Counted from the stretch's first letter, positions 7,702-16,054 are shown. The stretch: DNA of 26,339 nucleotides from Oribacterium sp. UBA4274 (GCA_002396005.1 DGVW01000021.1:1-26339); one strand, 5' to 3'. A program made the numbers and translations. Notes: generated by a model not told the origin, from the sequence alone.

Positions 7702-9707
7702 CAATTTTTACCGTGCTTTGCACGTATATTCTCAAATAATTCAGTGTATCGTGAAGCCTTACGATAGAATACCGGTGTGTATCCAAGCTCCGCGTCTACA
7801 ACATTAACGCCTTTACCGTATGCTCTTCCGGACCAAAGGTGTATCCACTCATCGTCCGGGAGATAAACCTCACGTTCTGTTTGTCCTGCCTTGTAAACCG
7901 GAGCTACAAGCACATCTCTTCCGAGAAGATACTCAAACTGCTCTGTATAGCACTTTTCGTCATCTTCATAATGAAGGAACAATGGTCTTTGAACCGGGAT
8001 GCCTTTTTCATGGTTTTCCTTTACAGCATCCCTTGTATATGAGGACATCATCTTGTAAATGTCCACAAGTCTTGCCATCCTCTTGATACCGTCTTCATCG
8101 TTATAGAACTGATAGCAATCGTCCGGTCTGTTGCCTTCATGAGTTCTCATTACAGGTGTAAATGCGGCCATCTCAGCCCATCTCATGAACACTTCCTTGG
8201 TTCTCACATTACCAAACAGAGATGTGTAACCACCTATATCACTATGATTGAGGCCGCAGCCTATCATGCCTGTTCCAAGGGCTGCTGAAATGACTGTACA
8301 TAATCCGTCGTGTCTTGAGAAATCCACTGACTGATCACCGGCCCACATAAGTGTGCAGTACTTCTGACTTCCTGCAGCGCCTGCTCTCATGAAGTAAACG
8401 ATTTTTCCTAAATTGTCTGTTTCCTTCACTGCTTCATAATTACACTTTGCCCAAAGTGCAGGCCAATGATTATGCTCTGTCATTGCTGAATTTCCGTTAT
8501 GGAGTACGATATCATCCGTAGGGAGATATTCGCCGAAATCTGCCATCCAGCCATCTATACCTATCCCAATGGAATACTTCTTTATGATACCCTTGAACCA
8601 CTCAAAAGCTTCCGGATTTGTGAGATCTACAGCACCACAGTAAAACTCACCGAAATCCACCAGATACGTGGTTCCGTCATGGTGCTTTGCAAAGTAACCT
8701 TTTTCCTCGCCTTCCTTAAACAATTCTCCATCATTTACGAGATAAGGATTCACATAACCCAGGAACTTAATTCCTTTCTTGTGAAGCCCGGCAATCTTGT
8801 CCGGGAGATCCGGATACATCTCTTTGTGATAATGCCAATCCCACTGAAGTCTCTTTCCGAAACTCGTAACTCTCTTACCGCACCAGTCCTGGCACCAGAT
8901 TCCTGAAAGCTGAACGCCTCCCTTCTGAATCTTCTCAGCGAGTCCAAAGGATCTCTCATTACCGCCCTGAACTCCAAAGATGAGCCCGTTGTATACCCAG
9001 TCCGGAAGTTCCGGCTGTCTTCCAAAGAAAGCAGTTTCTTTCTCCAGAAGTTCTGCAAAAGTTCCGGCACTCTCTATACGAATCTTTGCAGGAACTTCCC
9101 AAATCCCAAGTTCATGGAAGTCATCATTTCTGAAATCAAAATCTGCATAAGCAGTTGAATCAACATGCAGATAGTAGTGTCTTGATGAAACAAATGTAGG
9201 CTCCGGGTAATTTGTGTTGTAATAATCTCCGCCTGCCTTGTTCTCAACATCAGATCTCCAGGTAACATAGGTTGTCTTATCTCTGCCGACTCCCGGCTCC
9301 GATGTCCATAAAGGATAATGTCTGCCTCGCAGGTCAAAATATGACATCTGCTCTCCACAACCATAAACATGTTCGTCCTTATCGGCTCTGACTCTAAACC
9401 AGAATCTGTTTACTGTCTCGTCCAAAGTTTCGAAAGATATCTCCGCACAGTCACCATTAACTGTAACAGTAGCCTTGATCCTGCCGTCAAAGTCTACGAC
9501 TGTTTTATCTTCATTTCTATCTATAGAAGTAATTGAAAGAGGCACTTTGTCAGCTACATAATCCTCAATCTTGAAATTACCTCTGTACATGTCTACGGTT
9601 TCCTTACCATGACCCACATAAATCATCGGCATGGACTCGTCACATGTCAGTATGCAGTTCCCACCATCTGTGAGTTTCAGGCATCTGCCTTCTGTAAGTA
9701 ACTCCAT
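7701..9707 (-). CDS. sftG: GH31 alpha-sulfoquinovosidase (YihQ/SftG type)
   Basis: Protein of 668 residues, no signal peptide, hence cytoplasmic. It hydrolyses alpha-sulfoquinovosides such as sulfoquinovosyl-glycerol to sulfoquinovose plus aglycone. The GH31 nucleophile is Asp390 (GWMADFGEYLP) and the acid/base is Asp458 (MWAGDQSVDFS). The residues known to recognise the sulfonate in E. coli YihQ are all at equivalent positions here: Gln273 (WCQDW), Arg286 and Trp289 (FGKRLQWDW) and Tyr494 (HSDIGGYTSL), at a near-constant 14-15 residue offset from YihQ numbering. This separates it from ordinary alpha-glucosidases. AGGAGG lies 5 bases before the ATG. It is the strongest single indicator that the operon handles sulfoquinovose. 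Confidence 0.95.
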   Translation of the reverse strand: MELLTEGRCLKLTDGGNCILTCDESMPMIYVGHGKETVDMYRGNFKIEDYVADKVPLSITSIDRNEDKTVVDFDGRIKATVTVNGDCAEISFETLDETVNRFWFRVRADKDEHVYGCGEQMSYFDLRGRHYPLWTSEPGVGRDKTTYVTWRSDVENKAGGDYYNTNYPEPTFVSSRHYYLHVDSTAYADFDFRNDDFHELGIWEVPAKIRIESAGTFAELLEKETAFFGRQPELPDWVYNGLIFGVQGGNERSFGLAEKIQKGGVQLSGIWCQDWCGKRVTSFGKRLQWDWHYHKEMYPDLPDKIAGLHKKGIKFLGYVNPYLVNDGELFKEGEEKGYFAKHHDGTTYLVDFGEFYCGAVDLTNPEAFEWFKGIIKKYSIGIGIDGWMADFGEYLPTDDIVLHNGNSAMTEHNHWPALWAKCNYEAVKETDNLGKIVYFMRAGAAGSQKYCTLMWAGDQSVDFSRHDGLCTVISAALGTGMIGCGLNHSDIGGYTSLFGNVRTKEVFMRWAEMAAFTPVMRTHEGNRPDDCYQFYNDEDGIKRMARLVDIYKMMSSYTRDAVKENHEKGIPVQRPLFLHYEDDEKCYTEQFEYLLGRDVLVAPVYKAGQTEREVYLPDDEWIHLWSGRAYGKGVNVVDAELGYTPVFYRKASRYTELFENIRAKHGKN

Positions 9708-9733
9708 ATTTTCCTCCTAATGTCTATCCATCA

Positions 9734-10405
9734 TCAATAATGGAGTTCCTTATTTGGTCCGATAACACCTGTTACTGCGCCCTGTTTTACAAGAGGCTCG
9801 CGCTCAGGATGAGCAATCACCCATTTATTACGCTGCAATAAAAGCTCGCCTTCCTTATCTACCGGAGCAAGTTTCTCAAGCGGAGTGTTTGTACCCTTCG
9901 GAAGAATGACAACTCCCTTAAATCCGTCATCTGTCACTCTGCATGGTGAAAGATGAAGCGTAGTCTGATACATCTCAATCGCAGTTCCCTTTGGTACGAA
10001 GAACACCTGAACATCTTCCACGTTATAAGTGTTGTCCTTGATATCCCACACATGTCCGAGGCACAGCATGAAATCCGTCACTGCAATGTTTATCTCACTG
10101 CCCTTATGATACTCAAAACCGTTATAGGTGGTATTTCTGCCGTTGCAATATCCAATCTGAATCGGCATGCCACCGTAAATTATCTTTTCAACCTCTTCCT
10201 TAACAGCTATGTCTTCCATCTCAGAGACCGAAGGAACATAGACATTACCCTGCTCCGGAATAGGTGTTTCCTTTTCCATATAGGAAACAATCTCCGAAAA
10301 ATCATAGCCGGTCACTACTCTGCCATAGGTTTTAAATGCCTCTGTATCCAAAACCGACTTTATCTCAACATCATTTACACTGTTTAAGTGTTCAAGAAGT
10401 CCCAT
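9734..10405 (-). CDS. DUF4867 family protein (cupin-like), sulfoglycolysis-associated
   Basis: Protein of 223 residues matching the DUF4867 family as I remember it. A cupin-like metal-site arrangement is visible, with His100 and Glu104 in EYHKGSE and His118 in CLGHVW. No signal peptide or membrane segment is seen. The ATG at 10405 is only two bases past the dehydrogenase stop (TGA-TC-ATG), so translation is probably coupled; a TTG at 10411 is less likely. Related genes (named sftX in published sulfo-transaldolase clusters, as I recall) accompany this pathway, but I know of no established activity. Sugar epimerase, mutarotase or auxiliary isomerase roles would suit the fold; this is speculation. 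Confidence 0.8.
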   Translation of the reverse strand: MGLLEHLNSVNDVEIKSVLDTEAFKTYGRVVTGYDFSEIVSYMEKETPIPEQGNVYVPSVSEMEDIAVKEEVEKIIYGGMPIQIGYCNGRNTTYNGFEYHKGSEINIAVTDFMLCLGHVWDIKDNTYNVEDVQVFFVPKGTAIEMYQTTLHLSPCRVTDDGFKGVVILPKGTNTPLEKLAPVDKEGELLLQRNKWVIAHPEREPLVKQGAVTGVIGPNKELHY

Positions 10406-10407
10406 GA

Positions 10408-11271
10408 TCAAATCTTCTCATCTCTTACAACTTTAATGGTTGCTGAGAAGTCCTCCTTTGCATAGCCTGCTGCCATAGCCTTGTCATAAACCCTTACGAC
10501 ATTCATCTCACCAGGCATCGGCAGTCCTTTTTCTTCAGCAAGCTTCTTGCAGATATTAACATCCTTGTACATATTCTCGATTGAGAAGGCCGTTGTGAAA
10601 TCGTTCTTTTCGATGACATCCTTCTTGCTGTCCAGGTAGAAATTCTGTCCGCCGCCGTATGAAATTGCTGTTGCAAATGTCTGAATATCGATTCCGCAAA
10701 CTGCTGCAAGATTGGAGACTTCATTAACACCATTCTGAATCTGACCAACAAGAGCGTTGTGAAGGATCTTCATGGTTATACCAGTTCCGTTCTCACCCAT
10801 GCGGATGATGTTCTCACCCATGTATGAAAGTATCGGACGAACTGTTTCATAGAGTTCCTCGTCACATCCAACGTAGATACCAAGCTTTCCGGCAATAGCT
10901 GCAGGCTTTGACTTAACAACAGGTGCATCTGCGAACTGAGCTCCGGTTTCCTTAACCATCTTTGCAATCTCAACAGATACGCTAGGATCGATAGTACTCA
11001 TATCTATACAGATCTTACCTTTGTGAAGCTTTGGAAGAATCTGTGTATAAACACTTCTTGAATGCTCAGATTTTGGAACCATGGAAATGATCACATCAGC
11101 TTTTTCTGCGAGGTCAACATTGTCCTCTGCTGCAACTGCTCCGAGCTTTACAAGCTCCTCAACCTTTTCCTTAACCATATCTGAACAGTAGACTGTATCA
11201 TCATGCTTCTTTATGATATTTGCGCACATGGACTCACCCATGATGCCAAGCCCGATAAAACCGATTTTCAT
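10408..11271 (-). CDS. sftF: Beta-hydroxyacid dehydrogenase family, probable sulfolactaldehyde reductase
   Basis: Protein of 287 residues in the 3-hydroxyisobutyrate dehydrogenase family: N-terminal NAD(P) motif GFIGLGIMG, catalytic Lys168 in GENGTGITMKILHN, and Asn172. Where most relatives have a Gly-rich DAPVSGG loop it has DAPVVKSKPAAIAG. In the E. coli sulfolactaldehyde reductase YihU a basic residue in this loop contacts the sulfonate, so Lys120/Lys122 may do the same. The predicted reaction is sulfolactaldehyde plus NADH to DHPS. The ATG at 11271 is 5 bases after GGGAGG and is the true start; an upstream in-frame ATG at 11403 would overlap the transaldolase. It follows the transaldolase by 16 bases. 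Confidence 0.85.
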   Translation of the reverse strand: MKIGFIGLGIMGESMCANIIKKHDDTVYCSDMVKEKVEELVKLGAVAAEDNVDLAEKADVIISMVPKSEHSRSVYTQILPKLHKGKICIDMSTIDPSVSVEIAKMVKETGAQFADAPVVKSKPAAIAGKLGIYVGCDEELYETVRPILSYMGENIIRMGENGTGITMKILHNALVGQIQNGVNEVSNLAAVCGIDIQTFATAISYGGGQNFYLDSKKDVIEKNDFTTAFSIENMYKDVNICKKLAEEKGLPMPGEMNVVRVYDKAMAAGYAKEDFSATIKVVRDEKI

Positions 11272-11287
11272 TATGTCCTCCCTATAA

Positions 11288-11974
11288 TTACTCTGTCTTT
11301 GTGTTATCCCATGCATCACAGAAGGTTCCGATACCCTGTGTTGTATATGCATGATGCTGAGCACTCTTATAAATTGCAAGGCCTGCTGTGATGATATCTG
11401 CACCTGCTACTGCACAGTCAACCATCTGCTTTGGTGAACGAAGAGCTGCACAAATGATCTGTGTCTTTCCGTAGAAGCCATAGTTCTTGTAGATGTCTAC
11501 GATGTCCTTGATGTACTGCCTGCAGTCTTCACCGTTATCCTCTTTCCAGCCAATGAAAGGAGATACAAAAAGTGAACCGTTCTTTGCTGCGAATATAGCC
11601 TGTGCCGGAGCAAAAACAAGTGTAAGGTTTGTTCTGATGCCTTCTTTCTCAAGCTGTCTTGCTGCTGCAACACCTGCCTCTGTTGCCGGAATCTTGATGG
11701 CGAAGTTTGGAGAAACCTTTGCATACTTTCTTGCTTCCTCTACCATATCTTCTGTCTTATCAAGATGTGGGTTGATCTCAATTGATACAGGGAATTTGTC
11801 AATACCCTCAAGTCCGTTTTCCTTAATCCAGTTTGCAATATCTGTTATCGCAGTAACAAATGGCTTTCCGCTCAGCATGATATGCTTAGGGTTGGTTGTA
11901 ACGCCATCGATACCAAATGTCTTGTATGCATAGTCAATCTCATCTAATTTTGCACTGTCTAAAAAAAACTTCAT
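11288..11974 (-). CDS. sftT: 6-deoxy-6-sulfofructose transaldolase (short transaldolase family)
   Basis: Protein of 228 residues, a short single-domain transaldolase/fructose-6-phosphate aldolase-like barrel. Recognisable features are the N-terminal FFLDSAKLDEI, the GVTTNP motif (24-29), the Schiff-base Lys94 in NFAIKIPAT, and the C-terminal GADIITAG segment. In the sulfo-TAL pathway this enzyme moves the C3 dihydroxyacetone unit of 6-deoxy-6-sulfofructose onto glyceraldehyde-3-phosphate, giving fructose-6-phosphate and sulfolactaldehyde. That assignment rests on the sulfoquinovosidase, isomerase, reductase and DUF4867 neighbours; alone it could be a pentose-phosphate-type TalC. AAGGAGG lies 5 bases before the ATG. 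First gene of the operon, with promoter and operators just upstream. Confidence 0.87.
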   Translation of the reverse strand: MKFFLDSAKLDEIDYAYKTFGIDGVTTNPKHIMLSGKPFVTAITDIANWIKENGLEGIDKFPVSIEINPHLDKTEDMVEEARKYAKVSPNFAIKIPATEAGVAAARQLEKEGIRTNLTLVFAPAQAIFAAKNGSLFVSPFIGWKEDNGEDCRQYIKDIVDIYKNYGFYGKTQIICAALRSPKQMVDCAVAGADIITAGLAIYKSAQHHAYTTQGIGTFCDAWDNTKTE

Positions 11975-11989
11975 AATTGCCTCCTTAGA

Positions 11990-12010
11990 ATAAGGTTTTC
12001 GAAACCTTAT
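11990..12010. promoter_or_regulatory. 21-bp inverted repeat in the sulfoquinovose operon leader
   Basis: Perfect nine-base arms ATAAGGTTT (11990-11998) and AAACCTTAT (12002-12010) flank TCG. It lies between the predicted transcription start and the transaldolase ribosome-binding site, where a repressor site or a translation-modulating hairpin would act. Confidence 0.5.
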
Positions 12011-12020
12011 GTCTGTGAAT

Positions 12021-12043
12021 TAGTTAATTAATTTAATTAATTA
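12021..12043. promoter_or_regulatory. Candidate operator over the sulfoquinovose operon transcription start
   Basis: TAGTTAATTAA (12021-12031), a one-base centre, then TTAATTAATTA (12033-12043) form a 23-bp palindrome with one mismatch. It begins just downstream of the -10 element and spans the predicted start point, a classic roadblock or repressor position. TTAGTT-type A/T-rich palindromes are common for ROK repressors of Firmicutes, so the ROK protein of this cluster is a candidate binder. Confidence 0.5.
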
Positions 12044-12045
12044 GT

Positions 12046-12073
12046 ATTATAGTGCGTTTTGCACAAATGTAAA
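12046..12073 (-). promoter_or_regulatory. Predicted sigma-A promoter of the sulfoquinovose operon
   Basis: On the minus strand TTTACA (12073-12068) and a consensus TATAAT (12051-12046) are 16 bases apart. The predicted start near 12039 gives a leader of about 65 bases before the transaldolase ATG. A TTGTGCA-N4-GCAC motif (12052-12066) fills the spacer. Confidence 0.65.
12052..12066. promoter_or_regulatory. TTGTGCA-N4-GCAC motif in the sulfoquinovose promoter spacer
   Basis: The minus strand reads TTGTGCAAAACGCAC, an interrupted palindrome exactly between the -35 and -10 elements. The same TTGTGCA-N4-GCAC pattern occurs upstream of the glycyl-radical operon (17127-17142), so one regulator may bind both. 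Confidence 0.4.
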
Positions 12074-12204
12074 GAGCATTTCCGACCATAAATGTTTAAT
12101 ATTTTGCTTTTGTGAATTATATATCAACTTTGCCGCGTGATTTTGTGTATTTTCTTTTATTTAGAGATGCTGAAATTGTTATATTTGTTTATTATTTAAG
12201 AATA

Positions 12205-12252
12205 TTAAAAAAGACTCCCGATAGTTAGATTTTAACCTAACTATCGGGAGTC
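12205..12252 (-). terminator. Strong intrinsic terminator of the glycyl-radical operon
   Basis: A perfect 16-bp stem (12213-12228 with 12237-12252; arm begins GACTCCCGATAG) has an eight-base loop. On the minus strand it is followed by six T (12212-12207). It lies just after the alcohol dehydrogenase stop and separates this operon from the sulfoquinovose operon promoter. The rest of 12074-12204 is A/T-rich and shows no gene. Confidence 0.9.
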
Positions 12253-12267
12253 GATATCAGAAGTACT

Positions 12268-13425
12268 TTACATCGCCTTATTATAAAGCATGATGCAATC
12301 CTTCAATGTTGTCTGTCTCGGATTGGCCATGATATTGGCCTGACCCTTCATGGCATCTTCAGCCATGACTTCAATCTTGTCTTCAGTTACGCCTACGTCA
12401 GAAAGTTTCTCAGGGATGCCGAGCTGTTTGTTAAGCCTCCTGAGTTCATCCACGAGCATCATCGGAGCAAAGTTCTCAACAGGCCCCTTTTCCTCTCTTA
12501 TGTATCTGTAGATCTTTTCATATCGTCCCTCACGGTCTGCGATAGCATTGAACTCTGCGACTACAGGCAGAAGGATAGCATTGGCAACGCCATGAGCAAC
12601 ATGGAAATGACCGCTCACAGGGTGGCTCAAGGCATGAACATCACCAAGTCTTGCCCATGCAAAGGAAATGCCTGCAAAGTTTGAGCCAAGCATCATAGCA
12701 CTTGCCGCATCACTGTCTTTCCGGTTCGCCACAAATCTACGGAGATTCTTTCCGATAAGCTCCATGGCTTTCTCTGCCATAGCATCCGAGAATGGAGTTG
12801 CGTTGTTGGAAACGTACGCCTCCATGGCATGAATGAGCGCATCAATTCCGCAGGCTGCTGCAACAGATGCAGGGGCAGTCATGATAAGTTCAGGATCAAG
12901 TATTGCAAACTTAGGAATCTGCTCATAGCTGAAAACAGACATCTTGAAATTTGTAACCTCATCTGTGATGACTGCTGAAGCTGTAACCTCACTTCCGGTT
13001 CCGGCAGTTGTAGGCACCGCAACAATCGGAGTGATAGGGCCCGGAACCTTTCCTGTACCAACATACTGCTGGATCTCACCGCCATAGGTTGAGAGAACAC
13101 CAACCGCCTTGGCAACATCCATAGGACTTCCGCCGCCGAGAGCTATGATGCAGCCGGCTCCTGATTCCTTATATTTTGCTGCTGCCTCCTTTACACAGGC
13201 AACTGTAGGATTTGGAATTACATCCAGAAAACTTGAACAATTGATGCCTGCTGCTTCAATCAAATCAACAACCTTTTTAACGACACCTATGGACTCAAGT
13301 CCTCTGTCGGAAACCAGAAAAACCTTATCTGTTTTAATCTCTGACTTCACAATATCAGGAATCTCCTTAAGACTTCCTACACCAAATTTTATAGTCTGCG
13401 GTACTTTAAATTCAAAATCTTTCAT
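12268..13425 (-). CDS. Iron-containing alcohol dehydrogenase, candidate 3-sulfopropionaldehyde (HpfD-type) or hydroxyacetone reductase
   Basis: Protein of 385 residues in the group III iron-dependent alcohol dehydrogenase family. Visible are the NAD motif GGGSPMDVAKAVG (97-109), PTTAGTGSEVT (138-148), and metal ligands Asp195, His199, His264 and His278. The segment between the last two His, normally like HPLGGFYDTP, is here HPVSGHFHVA, adding His273 and His275 near the metal. That suggests a non-standard substrate. It follows the glycyl-radical enzyme gene by 142 bases. In described DHPS-fermenting clusters such a dehydrogenase reduces 3-sulfopropionaldehyde, made by a dehydratase-type radical enzyme, to 3-hydroxypropanesulfonate. 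If the radical enzyme is a sulfolyase, hydroxyacetone would be the likely substrate. GGGAG lies 6 bases before the ATG. Confidence 0.82.
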   Translation of the reverse strand: MKDFEFKVPQTIKFGVGSLKEIPDIVKSEIKTDKVFLVSDRGLESIGVVKKVVDLIEAAGINCSSFLDVIPNPTVACVKEAAAKYKESGAGCIIALGGGSPMDVAKAVGVLSTYGGEIQQYVGTGKVPGPITPIVAVPTTAGTGSEVTASAVITDEVTNFKMSVFSYEQIPKFAILDPELIMTAPASVAAACGIDALIHAMEAYVSNNATPFSDAMAEKAMELIGKNLRRFVANRKDSDAASAMMLGSNFAGISFAWARLGDVHALSHPVSGHFHVAHGVANAILLPVVAEFNAIADREGRYEKIYRYIREEKGPVENFAPMMLVDELRRLNKQLGIPEKLSDVGVTEDKIEVMAEDAMKGQANIMANPRQTTLKDCIMLYNKAM

Positions 13426-13567
13426 CTCATACTCCCTTATCAGCCCCAGAACTCCTTTTTCCTCAAATGTCAGAAATCCGGGAACTCATCTGCAATATTT
13501 CTCATCAACAATAACTATTTCATAAAATGTGAGGTTCTACACTATGAGATCATATATCCCTTAGTCC

Positions 13568-16054
13568 TCAGCCGAAACTCAACTCTGTCCTCTGGATCAG
13601 ATCCTTCTGAAGAGCCTTGCCAAGCTCAACAAAATATGCACTGTAGCCTGCAACTCTGACAAGCATATCCTTGTAATCCTCAGGATGTTTCTGGGCCTCA
13701 CGCATAGTCCTGGAGCTCATGATATTGAACTGAACATGCATCGGACCATGCTTTATATACTGGTCAATAAATGCTATCAGATTATCTCTTCCCTCAACAC
13801 CTGCAACTGCTTCCTGCGGAAATTTCATATTCATGAGTGTTCCGTTTCCCGCCTTGCTGTGATCCACCTTGGACAGGGAATTGGTTAATGCTGTCGGTCC
13901 GCTCACATCATGGCTTCCTCCGTCAGTATGCACCGGTCCCATATTATCAGAGATGGCTTCTCCCTTCTTACGCCCGTCAAGAGTCGCATTGGTGGCCATA
14001 CCCATGGCGACATTGGCATTGACAGAATATACACCCGGATTGAACTGTCCACCCGGTCTGTAGGTCTTGCGTCCGGCAATGTGACCTGTATAGCAGTCGA
14101 ACATGAACTTGAAAAGGTCATCTGCATAGTCATCATCATTGCCGTAATGATGAACCTTGGAGCCATTTACAAGTGCATATAACATCTCGTGCCCCTTCCA
14201 GTTGGCCCTGACTGCATCAAGAAGCTCCTCTCCTGTGACTTTACCTTCATCAAAAACAAGCTGCTTTATGGTCGCAAGAGAATCCGCACAGGTGCCAAGG
14301 CCGCTTGCCTGAGGTCCGATGCCGTTATACTTGGCGCCGCCTTCTGTAAGATCGCGTCCTGTGTCCATGCAGTTCTGGAAGAATGCCGACACATACGGAA
14401 TAGGCTTCACCTTTTCGTGCGCAGCTTCGATAATGTTAAGGCTTGAACACATCTGATCACACCAGTAATCAAACTGTTTGTCAATGCTCTCAAGCACCTC
14501 GTCGAAGCTCTTGTAAGTCAAAAGACTTCCGGTATCCGGTCCGAACTGTTCGTCAGAATCCAGAAATTTACCGCCATTTATGACCATCTCAAGCATCTTA
14601 GGAGTATTGACATAGGCAGCATCGTGCCAGCCGTACTCAGCTCCCGGAAGATCCGGTTCTACGCATCCTACAACACAGTAGTCTCTGGCTTCCTCAAGGG
14701 ACATACCCTTTCCAAGCATTGCCTTTACCGCAGGTCCGTCATTAAAAATTTTAGGATGTCCGAATCCTGCTCTTACGCACTCCACCGTCTTGACCTTAAG
14801 CTCATAAGGTGTCTTTTCTGACGCCCTTACGCAAATCCACGGAACCATCATCCTTGTGTGTTCAGATGCTTCCAGAATGAGGAAAGTGAGGTCATTGGTG
14901 GCGTCATCACCATCTCTGTTGAGGCCACCGATAGTGAGGCTCTCTCCTCCGAAACCACGACCGTTTCTGACTGCAGTTGATCCCCAATCCTTCAGTTTTG
15001 TCGGATTGTTGAGTTTTACAAACTGATCCTCCAGAATCTCCAGCGCCTGCATCTTGGTGATCACTCCATCATCAATGTCAGCTCTGTAATATGGATACAG
15101 CCACTGATCCATACGTCCGTAAGAGATAGAGTGTCCGTTACTCTCTATTGTTATGAGTGTTGTGACAAAATTAAAAAGCTGAACAGCCTGCCAGAAGGAC
15201 CTGGCAGGTCCACCTGCTATCTGATGACAGTTAAATGCCATCATTTCAAGCTCTTTCTTTCTGACCGGATCCTGCTCCTTTGCCGCATACTCCTCTGCAA
15301 GAACCGCATATCTCTCGATATAAGCAGTTGACGCTTCAAGCTCTATGATCATGGCATCATAGAACTCACGCTTATCAGCATAATGGGGATCCTTTTTGGT
15401 AAGCTCACTTCTTCTGGTTCTTGCTTCCTCTATGAGACCGTTAAACCCAACCTTCATGAGTTTTCCGTAATCTATGGCAAGATGTCCTGTTCCCGCATAG
15501 TGATAGAGATTGGTCTGGAATATCTTTCTGCCTGCCTCAGAGCCTTTTATCTGCTCATCCTCAAGACGTCCTTCTATTTCATCTGCAACTGTTCTTCCCT
15601 GCCACCATTTGCATAGCTCGATGGCCTCCTGCTTCTCTTCTTCAGAACGGAAGTAAAACTGATCATGCTCACGATCTTCAAATGGATGATTTACCGCTTC
15701 ATCGAGTATCCAGTTTACTGAAAACTCCGGATATATCGGCGCGGCTTTGGCAGGGGCGGCATTATCACCCAGGATAAGCTCACGGTCATAGCAATAAAGT
15801 GTGACATTCTCAAGAACATGCCTGAAAGCATAGGCACACTTAAGCTTTGCCGGTGCATTGAGATGTTCTTTATAAGACTCTGTTACCAGACGAAGTCTCT
15901 CTATATCAATCCAGTACTGTCCATCGAGAAAAGTCTTTCTCAGGTAATTTACTCTCGAAAACGGAGACCAGTCCTTGTGATTTACTTCATAGCCAAGATG
16001 GCACTTATGGTCGAAAGGTTCTGTTCCGCTTGCTGTTGTATGATATTCTGGCAT
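13568..16054 (-). CDS. Glycyl-radical enzyme, candidate DHPS dehydratase (HpfG) or DHPS sulfolyase (HpsG)
   Basis: Protein of 828 residues with the pyruvate-formate-lyase-like barrel and C-terminal glycyl-radical loop (VRVAGYSAYF, radical Gly803). The active-site motif is GCVEP, with Cys464 (thiyl radical) and Glu466. His191 (GTGHLAIDYGK) and Asp478 (GWHDAA) correspond to His164 and Asp447 of glycerol dehydratase, so the full Cys/Glu/His/Asp set of dehydratase-type enzymes is present. It is not a pyruvate formate-lyase, which has adjacent Cys-Cys. Choline lyase is unlikely because no microcompartment genes are seen. Placement beside a complete sulfoquinovose-to-DHPS operon makes DHPS the best substrate guess. 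Dehydration would yield 3-sulfopropionaldehyde, C-S cleavage would yield sulfite and hydroxyacetone. AGGAGG lies 6 bases before the ATG. Glycerol or 1,2-propanediol dehydratase remains possible. Confidence 0.85.
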   Translation of the reverse strand: MPEYHTTASGTEPFDHKCHLGYEVNHKDWSPFSRVNYLRKTFLDGQYWIDIERLRLVTESYKEHLNAPAKLKCAYAFRHVLENVTLYCYDRELILGDNAAPAKAAPIYPEFSVNWILDEAVNHPFEDREHDQFYFRSEEEKQEAIELCKWWQGRTVADEIEGRLEDEQIKGSEAGRKIFQTNLYHYAGTGHLAIDYGKLMKVGFNGLIEEARTRRSELTKKDPHYADKREFYDAMIIELEASTAYIERYAVLAEEYAAKEQDPVRKKELEMMAFNCHQIAGGPARSFWQAVQLFNFVTTLITIESNGHSISYGRMDQWLYPYYRADIDDGVITKMQALEILEDQFVKLNNPTKLKDWGSTAVRNGRGFGGESLTIGGLNRDGDDATNDLTFLILEASEHTRMMVPWICVRASEKTPYELKVKTVECVRAGFGHPKIFNDGPAVKAMLGKGMSLEEARDYCVVGCVEPDLPGAEYGWHDAAYVNTPKMLEMVINGGKFLDSDEQFGPDTGSLLTYKSFDEVLESIDKQFDYWCDQMCSSLNIIEAAHEKVKPIPYVSAFFQNCMDTGRDLTEGGAKYNGIGPQASGLGTCADSLATIKQLVFDEGKVTGEELLDAVRANWKGHEMLYALVNGSKVHHYGNDDDYADDLFKFMFDCYTGHIAGRKTYRPGGQFNPGVYSVNANVAMGMATNATLDGRKKGEAISDNMGPVHTDGGSHDVSGPTALTNSLSKVDHSKAGNGTLMNMKFPQEAVAGVEGRDNLIAFIDQYIKHGPMHVQFNIMSSRTMREAQKHPEDYKDMLVRVAGYSAYFVELGKALQKDLIQRTELSFG

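Noticed and set aside
7820..8906. Several antisense frames over the sulfoquinovosidase gene
   Set aside because: The minus-strand frame has full GH31 catalytic residues and a perfect ribosome-binding site; the others are shadows.
11288..11974. Plain pentose-phosphate transaldolase
   Set aside because: Possible from the fold alone, but the operon contains a sulfoquinovosidase with all sulfonate-binding residues, so the sulfofructose role is preferred.
13568..16054. Pyruvate formate-lyase or choline trimethylamine-lyase as the identity of the glycyl-radical enzyme
   Set aside because: The active site is GCVEP rather than Cys-Cys, and there are no microcompartment shell or ethanolamine/choline genes nearby.
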